In this document: positions 8,298 to 15,992 of the stretch, piece after piece | Position numbering within the stretch: position 1 is the stretch's first letter | Layout: each line of letters starts with the position of its first letter | NCBI RefSeq assembly: GCF_024707525.1 | Contig: NZ_CP062231.1 | Location: forward strand, 3,782,001-3,846,000 | DNA: 64,000 nucleotides | From: Rhizobium sp. TH2 | GTDB taxonomy: Bacteria; Pseudomonadota; Alphaproteobacteria; Rhizobiales; Rhizobiaceae | Reading direction: 5' to 3' | Translations under genes and position numbers: made by a program | The notes under the pieces: model-generated | The model's input: only the letters and a program-made list of their open reading frames with translations | Databases searched by the model: none | Told to the model about the DNA's origin: nothing

Positions 8298-8818
8298 TGA
8301 TCAGATCATGGTTCACCCGTGCCGCAATCGCTTCCGCACTTCTCGTTTCGCCATCGCTCGCGTTGGCAATGACCGCCGAAGGAGCCTTCGCGTTCATTAT
8401 CCTAAACGTTGAAGATGGCGACAAATTTGCCGCGCCGAACGATGGCGGACTTGCGAGCGTGACGGTAACCGCGAAAACGCCATTAACTTTCGAAATCGCT
8501 TTTGCGAGCGGTGACAAGCCGATTTATGAAATCACGCAAACCAAACCTTGCGTCTTCGACGTTGCGGCGAAGCTCGGTGAAGGCGGCAATGCGAATATCA
8601 TTTTCGATATGAACAAGTTTGTCGGGTTGCCCGTATTCTCGACAGAAGACAATCTGATTTTTTCGAACGAATGCGCAATTCAGGTTGCCCAAAATGGTCG
8701 TTGCCTTGGCGCAAAATTCAAGCCGGGCATGCTGGCAAACGGCGATTTTGACCGCGAACGCATGAAGCGCGCAATTGAATTTTTCAAGAAAGAATTTTGT
8801 GCCGGGTCGCCTTTTTGA
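8294..8818 (+). CDS. Secreted protein of unknown function, coupled to the immunity-family gene
   Basis: 174 residues with a Sec signal peptide (MIRSWFTRAAIASALLVSPS to about ALA-MT). The mature part is small and has three cysteines (CVFD, NECAIQ and FCAG), consistent with a periplasmic protein. The ATG overlaps the upstream stop by 4 bp. I do not recognise a family. Coupling to the superinfection-immunity-like membrane protein suggests both act in the envelope. Confidence 0.7.
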   Translation: MMIRSWFTRAAIASALLVSPSLALAMTAEGAFAFIILNVEDGDKFAAPNDGGLASVTVTAKTPLTFEIAFASGDKPIYEITQTKPCVFDVAAKLGEGGNANIIFDMNKFVGLPVFSTEDNLIFSNECAIQVAQNGRCLGAKFKPGMLANGDFDRERMKRAIEFFKKEFCAGSPF

Positions 8819-8874
8819 TCGCCCGCCAAATGCGCGATCAATTTAATGGAGTCAAAATGTCGCAAGAGCCGGAG

Positions 8875-8902
8875 TTGCACGTAGGCATATATCTTTTATA
8901 GT
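8875..8902 (+). promoter_or_regulatory. Candidate sigma-70 promoter
   Basis: TTGCAC (8875-8880), a 16-bp spacer and TATAGT (8897-8902) resemble a housekeeping promoter. The predicted start is near 8909, just before a string of hairpins. A 14-codon ORF with GGAG (ATG at 8857) overlaps the same bases and is an alternative reading. Confidence 0.4.
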
Positions 8903-8908
8903 GCATAT

Positions 8909-8980
8909 ACCCCAACCACTTCGGTGGTTTTCCCGGAAGGGAATAGCCGACCCGCCAGACGAAAGTCTTGGCGGGTTTTG
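8909..8980 (+). ncRNA. Candidate small RNA with three hairpins
   Basis: About 72 nt after the candidate promoter. It starts with a C-rich single strand (ACCCC), then AACCAC-TTCG-GTGGTT (8914-8929) with a stable UUCG tetraloop. A small TTCC/GGAA hairpin follows. It ends with a GAAA-looped stem (ACCCGCCAGAC with GTCTTGGCGGGT, 8950-8976) followed by TTTTGCTTTT, a Rho-independent terminator. The size and structure fit a trans-acting sRNA. It might instead be only the 3' end of the 8294-8818 transcript. Confidence 0.4.
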
Positions 8981-9000
8981 CTTTTCAGACGTTTTAGAAT

Positions 9001-10245
9001 TCAAATTCCCGTGAAAAAATCATCGAATGTAAGATCGGATTTTTCCATGTTTTTGATCAGAAGCGTGTCATCGCCGAACTTGATCAAGAGGTCGTCGCCT
9101 TGCACCTTCAGGTGATGATCGAACAGATTTTCGAACTCCGTTTCGTTGGTGACGAAATCGGAGAAGATCACGTCCAACCCATTTTCGAAGTCCTTGATGG
9201 TGTCGTGCTGATTACCGGCATTGAACTGGAAGATGTCGGAATTTGCGCCGCCGATCATGAGATCGTCGCCCTTGCCAGCCGCGAAATAATCGTCGCCGTC
9301 TTTGCCTTTTAGGACATTGTCACCTTTGTTGCCGGTGATCGAATTGTTGCCTTCGTTGCCGCTTCCGTTGGTGTCGCCTTTGCCGAGCAAACGAAGGTTT
9401 TCCAGATTTTCAGCGAGCGTGTAGCTAACGGTCGATTTAACCAAATCCATTCCGTTATCTTGCTGTTCGGTGATGTCGATAATCGCGCTCGAAATCAGGT
9501 AGGTATCAGCGTCCGATCCACCATCGACTTTGCCCTTCAGAGTACCCTGCCGGGTATCGAAGGTATCTTGTCCGGCTCCAAGCTGTACGAAGCCATCGAT
9601 GACGCCACGATTATAGACGGTGACATCGCCGCCCATGTCAGAAATCGCGGTATCGCCTTTGATCAGGCCGCGATTTGATATCGTGCCGTTACCATCGTCC
9701 GTCAATTCGATGCCGAAATCGCCACCGCTGATCTTGGAGTTGTCGGCGTTCACAACGAGTGCATCGGTCGCCAGAACGGCAACGCCAGAGTCTTGGCCTT
9801 GTATTCTCCCGTAGTTCAAAACCGTCACGCTATCACCGGGAGAATAGACCGCATCCCCGCCCTTGATCGTCCCGGTGTTGTGGACCAGAGCGCCATCTTC
9901 GACATAAATACCTGACAGTTTCCCGCCGATTTGACCATCGTTGTAAAACTTGAAATTCGCGCCGGTCGAATAAAGCCCGACATTGGAAGTTCCCGGGTCA
10001 ACGACCGACCCTTTAGCGATCTTCAAGGTCGTATCATTCGCCAAGATATCGATGGCCTTCAACGGATTAGAAACCGTTATGTCGCCCTTGACGATGATGG
10101 TGTTGCCGGTGAAAGCGGCATCCACAAAGATCGCTTCGTTATTCCCGCTGTTGATTTCGGCATCTTCGGCCAAAACCCACTTTTCATCGCTGGTATTGAT
10201 GTTCCATGTAGTGGCGAGATCGGTATTTTGTGTGTGTGTTCCCAT
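9001..10245 (-). CDS. RTX-type calcium-binding beta-solenoid protein (island copy)
   Basis: 414 residues. The N-terminal about 225 residues show repeats such as LVHNTGTIKGGD, TISNRGLIKGDT and TVYNRGVIDGFV, the same solenoid pattern as the protein at 287-1861. About residues 297-345 carry RTX repeats (GNKGDNVLK, GKDGDDYFA, AGKGDDLMI, GGANSDIFQ). The C-terminus (DTIKDFENGLDVI) has the shape of a type I secretion signal. There is no Sec signal and no exporter nearby. Codon use is more AT-rich than in the chromosomal relative, so this is not a recent copy of it. The 238 bp upstream hold no gene. Confidence 0.78.
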   Translation of the reverse strand: MGTHTQNTDLATTWNINTSDEKWVLAEDAEINSGNNEAIFVDAAFTGNTIIVKGDITVSNPLKAIDILANDTTLKIAKGSVVDPGTSNVGLYSTGANFKFYNDGQIGGKLSGIYVEDGALVHNTGTIKGGDAVYSPGDSVTVLNYGRIQGQDSGVAVLATDALVVNADNSKISGGDFGIELTDDGNGTISNRGLIKGDTAISDMGGDVTVYNRGVIDGFVQLGAGQDTFDTRQGTLKGKVDGGSDADTYLISSAIIDITEQQDNGMDLVKSTVSYTLAENLENLRLLGKGDTNGSGNEGNNSITGNKGDNVLKGKDGDDYFAAGKGDDLMIGGANSDIFQFNAGNQHDTIKDFENGLDVIFSDFVTNETEFENLFDHHLKVQGDDLLIKFGDDTLLIKNMEKSDLTFDDFFTGI

Positions 10246-10522
10246 TGGGGTGTTCCCATTTTTTGACTTGTTTGTTTCGTTCCTTGGCGATGATTACCCC
10301 AAACTGAAACGGACATTACCTAATCAGAGACATATTGGTGTTCCTTGGGGAACTACAGCGAAGCGTCTGTCGCCATCACGGCGACATCTGGCGGTTTCCT
10401 TCGCCGTTCGCACGCCGTTAGCCCGCCGCCTAGGCGTCGCGAATATCCAATGCTTGTATTTTCAAGATCGATAATATTGAATCGTGCCAGCCAACCAAGA
10501 TTTCAGAAAAACTGGTCAGCCA

Positions 10523-10741
10523 ATGACGATGCAAAATCACTTGACGCCGGACGAACTTGCGATGGTGCAACGGGTGTACAATGAAATCATTTCACAAGAT
10601 TGGTTCCATCGAACGGATGAAAATGAAGAAGCATGCGCTATTGATATCCTTCACTTTTTTCATCAAGGCATGATCGTTGAAAGCATCCTCGCCCGTATCT
10701 GCCAAAGTGCGGCAAAAGAAAAATACAGCAAGCCGGTTTGA
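10523..10741 (+). CDS. Small protein of unknown function (paralogue of 18919-19164)
   Basis: 72 residues from the ATG at 10523; a GTG at 10484 would add 13. The core reads LTPDELAMVQRVYNEIISQD, then RTDENEEACAIDILHFF. It aligns with the island protein at 18919 at L..E..M.QRV...I.S...F.RT.ENE.A. It looks helical and soluble. I do not recognise a named family. Confidence 0.6.
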   Translation: MTMQNHLTPDELAMVQRVYNEIISQDWFHRTDENEEACAIDILHFFHQGMIVESILARICQSAAKEKYSKPV

Positions 10742-10787
10742 AACTGTGTTGAATGGTCAACGAGTTCCCCTACAAGTCATCAACCAG

Positions 10788-12002
10788 CTATTTCATACCA
10801 AATTCCACGCCCGGCACGGACCGTGCGGTGCCAAGTTGGCTCTTAAGCCAGCATTCATTCTTCCGCCGAACGTACGCAAACGCCCGACAACTGTTGTCTT
10901 TTACGCATGTGAACAGGCATGTTTGATATGTAGCGCGCGATAGCTTGAGATAATCGCCGCCCGGAAAATCCATGTCGCGGTAGATCGTGAAGGTTGAAAA
11001 GATGACTTGCGACGACTTCGCCGAAGAATAAGCGCTTGCCGCATCGCCATTCCGCACCATGGCCATCACATCGTTCTTCAGAAAGCACATGCTGTAATGC
11101 GTGTTGTAGGTGAAAGCCATGCATTGGCCATCGTTCGCACATGCGGATTTGCAAGAGTAATACGGCACATTCTTGATCGTCTGATAATCGAAGCCGACGG
11201 CGTCGTATCCGTTCGCATCGATCAAGCTTGGCTTAACAATTTCAGGCGTTGGCAAGCTTGTGTTCGCTTCCGGTTTCGCCACTTCAACCACTTCGGTCGG
11301 GCTTCCGTAACAGATTACCGGAAACACAGACGGCGAAATCTTCTCGGCGAGATCAGCGGTCGAAAGTTGCGGGGTTTGCACCGACGTTTCGTGCGATTGG
11401 TAGCTTATGCCTTGCGACTGAAGGAACAGTTCCGCGACCGATGATCGAATGGCGAAATTCACATTTTGGGCCGTGATATCGATCTTATCCGCAACTTCTT
11501 TAGCCAACGTGGCGGTGGTAATCCCCAACAAAAGGCCGTCTTTGTCAACAATCGGCCCGCCCGAATTGCCGGGCTGAATTGGCGTCGAAATTTGAATATA
11601 TCGGGTGTCATTGGCGATACCAGCCAAGGCGTTGACGTTGCCCGTCGTTACCTTGATGGATTCCGAAAGCAATCCGTTCAAAGGAAATCCCAAGGCAACG
11701 ATGTCTTCGCCGAGACGAATAGGTTTCTTGCGAAAATCGAGCGCCTTGATCGGCGTTTTTGGTACGACTCTAAGAGCTGCAAGGTCATTGATCTCGTCAA
11801 GCTTCGGCACTTCACTAATGCCGACTCCCTTCACTTCCACGCGTGTGCATTTTTTCACGACATGGGCATTTGTCAGCAACCAACCGTCATCTGTAACAGC
11901 GAAAGCCGTACCGGATGCAAGTGGTTCATCGGCCCGCGACGGCATAGCCATCACTCCCAATAAGGCGATGGCGACAAAAAGTGCTTCAAATTTTTTACGC
12001 AT
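10788..12002 (-). CDS. Secreted trypsin-like serine protease with two PAN/Apple domains
   Basis: 404 residues from the ATG at 12002, chosen because GAGGGG lies 7 bases upstream and a clean signal peptide follows (ends PSRADEP); an in-frame ATG at 12158 would add an unlikely extension. The protease domain keeps the triad: His about 47 (LLTNAHVV), Asp about 73 (INDLAAL) and Ser about 147 (IQPGNSGGPIV), as in Do-like proteases. There is no PDZ domain. Instead two cysteine-rich PAN domains follow, about 264-308 (YYSCKSACANDGQCMAFTYN) and 338-390 (TCLFTCVKDNSCRAFAY). PAN domains bind proteins or glycans. The substrate is unknown. Confidence 0.87.
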   Translation of the reverse strand: MRKKFEALFVAIALLGVMAMPSRADEPLASGTAFAVTDDGWLLTNAHVVKKCTRVEVKGVGISEVPKLDEINDLAALRVVPKTPIKALDFRKKPIRLGEDIVALGFPLNGLLSESIKVTTGNVNALAGIANDTRYIQISTPIQPGNSGGPIVDKDGLLLGITTATLAKEVADKIDITAQNVNFAIRSSVAELFLQSQGISYQSHETSVQTPQLSTADLAEKISPSVFPVICYGSPTEVVEVAKPEANTSLPTPEIVKPSLIDANGYDAVGFDYQTIKNVPYYSCKSACANDGQCMAFTYNTHYSMCFLKNDVMAMVRNGDAASAYSSAKSSQVIFSTFTIYRDMDFPGGDYLKLSRATYQTCLFTCVKDNSCRAFAYVRRKNECWLKSQLGTARSVPGVEFGMK

Positions 12003-12130
12003 AAATATTCCCCTCGCCGCAATCAAAGCACACTCGGCGATATTTACAATATTCAAATTGATATTCGCGGCCAAGTTGACTCCTGTCTTCATCGCATCGT
12101 TAATAGCGTGGGGAATTAGGGGAGATCTAA

Positions 12131-12619
12131 ATGAGAATTTCGCTTTTGGCGGCGGCATTGGCCGGGCTATGCATATTGGCGTCTTGTCAAACGCCGTATC
12201 AAGATGGCGGTTTCGCCGGTGGTGTCACGGCTTCGGCGATTACGAACGACACCTTTCGAATATCGGCACGCGGCAATGGCTACACCGCCGCCAACACGAT
12301 TCAAGATTACGTTTTGCTGAAGGCGGCTGAAACGACCCTTGCAAGTGGTGGCACCCATTTCGTCGTCCTAACGTCGGCGGATGCCACACAGAATATGACT
12401 GGCCAGACACCGGGGTACATGCAAACGAACGTGATCGGCAACACGGCCTATAGCACCTATACGCCGGGTGTGACCTACAACGTCGTGAAGCCCGGCCAAG
12501 ATACGATTATTAAGATCATCAATGTGCCAACCGGGATTTCGCCGCCAATGGGCGCATTTCCGGCACAACAGGTTTTTGACAATATCAACCCGCGCGTCAT
12601 TCGTCCGAAGAAGAAGTAA
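12131..12619 (+). CDS. Lipoprotein of the CC0125/CC1285 type
   Basis: 162 residues with a lipoprotein signal: hydrophobic stretch then LCILASC, Cys at residue 19. The segment FRISARGNGYTAANTIQDYV with LLKAAE and GGTHFVVL is the signature of alphaproteobacterial CC0125/CC1285-family lipoproteins, whose function is unknown. GGGGAGATCTAA precedes the ATG. It diverges from the protease gene and is followed after 15 bp by the Excalibur gene, so these may form an operon. Confidence 0.75.
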   Translation: MRISLLAAALAGLCILASCQTPYQDGGFAGGVTASAITNDTFRISARGNGYTAANTIQDYVLLKAAETTLASGGTHFVVLTSADATQNMTGQTPGYMQTNVIGNTAYSTYTPGVTYNVVKPGQDTIIKIINVPTGISPPMGAFPAQQVFDNINPRVIRPKKK

Positions 12620-12634
12620 GAACGTTGGCGAGAC

Positions 12635-12880
12635 ATGAACATAGGAAAGGTCATCGGCACCGTCGCTTTTTCAACGATCATTGCCATTTCCGCATTTGAC
12701 GGCGCGTGTGCCGACAAGCGTTATTGCAAACAAATGGAAAGTTGCGCCGAAGCCGTTGAAAGTTGGTGCAACGGTCACTTTGATCGTGACAGGGACGGCG
12801 ATGGAATTCCGTGCGAAAACATTTGCCTGTCACGCGAACAGACGCTGGCGGAAGAAGTGAAAATCGGATGCAGCTTGTGA
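12635..12880 (+). CDS. Small secreted protein with Excalibur calcium-binding domain
   Basis: 81 residues. After a signal peptide ending about CADKR comes the Excalibur pattern YCKQMESCAEAVESWCNGHF followed by DRDRDGDGIPCENIC: a DxDxDG loop between cysteines, expected to bind calcium and form disulphides. Excalibur domains usually accompany envelope nucleases; here the domain stands alone. Six cysteines in the mature part support extracytoplasmic location. Confidence 0.75.
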   Translation: MNIGKVIGTVAFSTIIAISAFDGACADKRYCKQMESCAEAVESWCNGHFDRDRDGDGIPCENICLSREQTLAEEVKIGCSL

Positions 12881-12928
12881 TCGGCGAACGCGCATATCAC
12901 CTCGCTGCCTCGACCTTGGGAATGAGAC

Positions 12929-13747
12929 ATGGGCCAATATCTGACAAAATATCGGCGGCGCAAGCAGGCTAAAGAAATGCTGGAACGTGTTGACGACAAA
13001 CGCGACAACACATTGATCATTCACTACTCTTGCGAATCCTTTTACGACGTCAAGGATGGAAGAACTCCACGAATTACTTCCATTGCTATCAGATTTTTTG
13101 CATCGGGAAACACAGAATCCTTTTCAATCCATAAATCCGCCGAGTTAAACGGAGTGCCATTCGCCGAGATCGAACAAAATTACGATACACTTGAAAGAAA
13201 AATGCTTGATGAATTCTTTAAGTTTATAGAGCGCCATCATAACTATATATATGTTCATTGGAATATGCGTGATATCAATTATGGATTTCAGGCATTAGAA
13301 CACAGACACAAAGTCCTTGGTGGAACGCCCGTTGCGGTTGCCGACGCCAGCAAGCTTGATATGCCAAGGATTCTGATCGCCATATACGGCCCGGGGTTTG
13401 CCGCACATGGGAAAAGCGGTCGCCTTCATACATTGCTTGATCTGAATTCGATCAAGACAAAGGATGTTCTGAACGGCGCGCAAGAAGCTGAAGCTTTTCA
13501 GCAAAAAGAGTACGTGAAACTGCACCAATCCACTCTGAAAAAAGTGGATGTCATCGACAATCTCTTGGATCGCTTCTTGGATGGCTCATTAAAAACGCAA
13601 GCTCGCTGGCGCGATACGCATAGCCTTCATCCCGCCATTTTGGTGGAAGTCATACAGGAGCATTGGCTTTTTTCTCTGTTGGGTTTCGTCGCGCTGATAC
13701 TTGGGATTATGGCGGTCTTCTTTCCCCAACTTCTTGCTTTCGGATAA
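12929..13747 (+). CDS. Tail-anchored protein of unknown function, possible degenerate RNase H-like fold
   Basis: 272 residues. The last 26 residues are one strongly hydrophobic helix (LFSLLGFVALILGIMAVFF), giving a C-terminal anchor with a large cytoplasmic domain. The soluble part opens with a strand and acidic turn (LIIHYSCESFYDVKDG), then alternating strands. Next come helix LERKMLDEFFKFIERH, strand YIYVHWNMRDINYGFQALEH, and later HTLLDLNSIK. This order resembles DEDD exonucleases (strand with Glu, NxxxF, HxLLD), but key acidic residues are not clearly conserved. Function is unknown and the fold idea is an inference. It is 48 bp downstream of the Excalibur gene. Confidence 0.65.
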   Translation: MGQYLTKYRRRKQAKEMLERVDDKRDNTLIIHYSCESFYDVKDGRTPRITSIAIRFFASGNTESFSIHKSAELNGVPFAEIEQNYDTLERKMLDEFFKFIERHHNYIYVHWNMRDINYGFQALEHRHKVLGGTPVAVADASKLDMPRILIAIYGPGFAAHGKSGRLHTLLDLNSIKTKDVLNGAQEAEAFQQKEYVKLHQSTLKKVDVIDNLLDRFLDGSLKTQARWRDTHSLHPAILVEVIQEHWLFSLLGFVALILGIMAVFFPQLLAFG

Positions 13748-13862
13748 GCGTAACTTTTCGGGTATGGGTGACCGGAATCATGAACCGGAATGGCAAATCG
13801 CAATTTGTGACCATTCATGCCGAACCGAAAGAACGGAACCGCCTATATCAAACCGTCGTGTC

Positions 13863-14089
13863 CTATTTCTTAGTCAGCCGAGACGACAGAGCCGCCAGAA
13901 AGCGAATTGCATAAATTAGCGCAAAAATTAGAGCGACCGCTGAACCTGCAAAGAACAGTATGCCGACTGACCAAACGCACGTTCGTTGCCGTACGCGCAA
14001 ACCTCGCCGGCTATCAGAAGCCGGTAGGAAACGAGAACCGCAAGTGGAAGCCCAACGGCTGGTATCAGCAAACACCAAAAACTTTCCAT
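13863..14089 (-). pseudogene. Frameshifted two-helix membrane protein
   Basis: From 14089 one frame gives MESFWCLLIPAVGLPLAVLV and continues to about residue 30. A second frame over 13863-14000 gives CVWSVGILFFAGSAVALIFA and ends LTKK. Joined by one single-base shift near 14000 they make a plausible two-helix membrane protein of about 75 residues. Neither frame alone looks complete. It could be a decayed gene, a sequencing error or chance hydrophobicity. Confidence 0.35.
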
Positions 14090-14114
14090 CCACGCCGCGA
14101 CCTTCCCGCTCGAG

Positions 14115-14747
14115 TCACATTCTCCAAAGCGCCAATGATTTTTCAGCGCCAGCGACATCATCGCGTATACGATAGATGGTCTGGCGTGTCAGGTCGGTCG
14201 ATTTCGCGATTTCGGATATCCCGACCGACTTGCCCAAGAGATCAACGGTCGTTTCGAATTGGGCGCGACTGAAGCTTGGCTTCCTTCCCCGATACAAATC
14301 TTCTTTCCCCTTTGCATGCGCGATACCAGCTTTTTGCGCTTCCTTGGTCGCTTCGGCTTGGGCTTGGGCGGAAGCGGCCATGAACCCGATCATCGCGTCT
14401 CGAATGGCCATCTGCATAGGGTCGGCTGTCGATCCGTCAAAAGTCATGCTGTTTATGACGGTACGTATGATGACGCCGCGATTGATAAATTCCCGGATGG
14501 TGTTGGTGACATCCGCATAGTTCCTTCCCAAGCGATCAACCCAGCGCACAACGAGCGTGTCGCCCTTCCGAAGCATATCAAAAAGGCGCTTTCCTTCAGG
14601 TCGATCTTTCATAGGAACAGCGACACCCGACACGCCATGATCAGCAATGACGTGATCGAAGGCGAAACCCGCCTTTTCGGCTTGGATGCGTTGGTGTTCC
14701 AAAGTCTGTTCGGCGGTCGAAACGCGAGCATAGAAGAAGACGGACAT
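14115..14747 (-). CDS. Serine site-specific recombinase (resolvase/invertase family)
   Basis: 210 residues. The catalytic domain starts MSVFFYARVSTAEQTLEHQ with the nucleophile Ser10, followed by VVRWVDRLGRN, the conserved arginine-rich active-site segment. The C-terminal helix-turn-helix is VGISEIAKSTDLTRQTIYRI. Length and layout match Hin/Tn3-type resolvases that bind short crossover sites. It is the second recombinase type in the island. The upstream region holds several TGTCCG motifs. Remnants of a related C-terminal helix-turn-helix lie at 15472 and 17359. Confidence 0.9.
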   Translation of the reverse strand: MSVFFYARVSTAEQTLEHQRIQAEKAGFAFDHVIADHGVSGVAVPMKDRPEGKRLFDMLRKGDTLVVRWVDRLGRNYADVTNTIREFINRGVIIRTVINSMTFDGSTADPMQMAIRDAMIGFMAASAQAQAEATKEAQKAGIAHAKGKEDLYRGRKPSFSRAQFETTVDLLGKSVGISEIAKSTDLTRQTIYRIRDDVAGAEKSLALWRM

Positions 14748-14774
14748 TTCCGGGTTTCCTGTACGAAAGGATGT

Positions 14775-14872
14775 TGTCCGTATAGATATATGTCCGAATT
14801 GTCAGAGTCAACCCTAACGGACACCCATTGTCGCCGCTTTTGGATGTCCGTTGGCGTATGGTCTATCGGACT
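14775..14872. promoter_or_regulatory. Cluster of TGTCCG motifs upstream of the serine recombinase
   Basis: TGTCCG occurs at 14775-14780, 14791-14796 and 14845-14850, and its complement CGGACA at 14818-14823, with a near copy CGGACT at 14867. Five related hexamers in under 100 bp beside a resolvase gene suggest a res-like site or operator. The rest of the 14748-15012 region holds no gene. Confidence 0.4.
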
Positions 14873-15012
14873 AAAAACTTCATCTTCCGATAACCCGTTG
14901 ACCCGCGTGCGTGTTATTGCACGTTGGACAACTTAACTCGTGCCAGCGTCCAATACAGTGCGGTTAGAAGTGTTGCATTTCCGAGCTATCAAGCGGCTTG
15001 GTGGGGATCGAT

Positions 15013-15456
15013 ATGAACGAAGTGCGTAAAACCAACAGCTTTTGGAAAACCATCAAAATTACATTCGCAAGTGCGATCATCGCGGGCGCGCTCTGGGTCG
15101 GCTGGGATCACGCTCAAGCGTTACTCTGGAAGGGCGGCCCAGCCCGCAACGGATATGAATTCTGGTTTACGCCATACGTCGTCTATATAATGCTCCAAAC
15201 CCCGGCGGCAATCGGCGCACTCGTTGCCCGTATGTTGATCGGGCATCGGATTCCGTCAATGGCCGGTTTCTTAGTTTATCCAATTATCAGCACGGCCGTG
15301 ATGCTGGCGACGGGATATTTTGGTGGCGTCAACTTCAACTACCCCATCGTCATATTTCTGGTGATCGCCATTCCTAAAACCGCGATCTATGGATTGGTGT
15401 TTGCATTGCTTGACCATGTCTCGCGCACAAAGCTTGCTCTGCAAGCCGCTGCTTAA
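15013..15456 (+). CDS. Four-helix membrane protein of unknown function
   Basis: 147 residues from the ATG at 15013, with GGGGAT 6 bases upstream; a GTG at 14998 is possible. Four hydrophobic segments are visible: ITFASAIIAGALWVGW, YVVYIMLQTPAAIGALVA, AGFLVYPIISTAVMLATGYF and YPIVIFLVIAIPKTAIYGLV. No family is recognised. Confidence 0.6.
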   Translation: MNEVRKTNSFWKTIKITFASAIIAGALWVGWDHAQALLWKGGPARNGYEFWFTPYVVYIMLQTPAAIGALVARMLIGHRIPSMAGFLVYPIISTAVMLATGYFGGVNFNYPIVIFLVIAIPKTAIYGLVFALLDHVSRTKLALQAAA

Positions 15457-15471
15457 AAGTACGGTACATGA

Positions 15472-15575
15472 TCGTGGAATTCATTGCGGCAACTGGCTGT
15501 TCCCGTTCAACCTTATCTCGGCTCGCGAAATCATGACGCGCTGGCACTCACGACGTGGACGGAAGTTTTCCTTCG
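15472..15575. repeat. Duplicated block, copy A, with decayed recombinase tail
   Basis: This 104-bp block is co-linear with 17359-17466 (108 bp), differing by substitutions and one 4-bp deletion (GATC lost). In one frame it encodes IAATGCSRSTLSRLAKS then stop, the C-terminal helix-turn-helix of a serine recombinase. Its last bases match the 3' end of the minus-strand gene at 17439. It is a scar of an older duplication. Confidence 0.7.
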
Positions 15576-15958
15576 TGTCAAATCTTAGCACACGGTTGAC
15601 CCGGCCAACACGCGTGGCGGTTTGCTATGATAACTTCCTGTCGATTAAGGTCGGCGAGAATGACAATTCCGCAAGATTTGAAGCTTTGGGTTTTGCAAAA
15701 AGTGAACGGTTTGACGACGATGACGATTTCTATCGTCACAACATGACGTTCGATTCTGGCGACAAAAGCGTCGTGTTTAAAATGTGCGAGACCTTACGAG
15801 ATATGGAAATTCCGTTCTCTGATCATCGAACCGGTGGCGCGGACTATTTTCTTGAACACTTTCGCGAACAAGGGTTTGTGACTGGTAAGTTTAAGCGCTT
15901 TCGAAAGCTCGGGTTAGATTGGGATGAAGACGCGCCGTTCGTTATCGAAGATTTTTAA
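15532..15958 (+). CDS. Hypothetical protein
   Basis: About 141 residues from the ATG at 15532, though that ATG lies inside duplicated block A and has no clear ribosome site; GTG near 15613 may be the real start. The well-formed part reads RVAVCYDNFLSIKVGENDN, then an acidic run FDDDDDFYRHN, and ends LDWDEDAPFVIEDF. It is acidic and soluble. I recognise no family. It lies 34 bp before the next gene on the same strand. Confidence 0.45.
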
Positions 15959-15992
15959 GCGTGGTTTCAGTTGCAGAGGGAAACGCCGGTCG

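Noticed and set aside
13907..14272. Plus-strand ORFs opposite the recombinase 3' end
   Set aside because: Basic low-complexity translation typical of an antisense frame.
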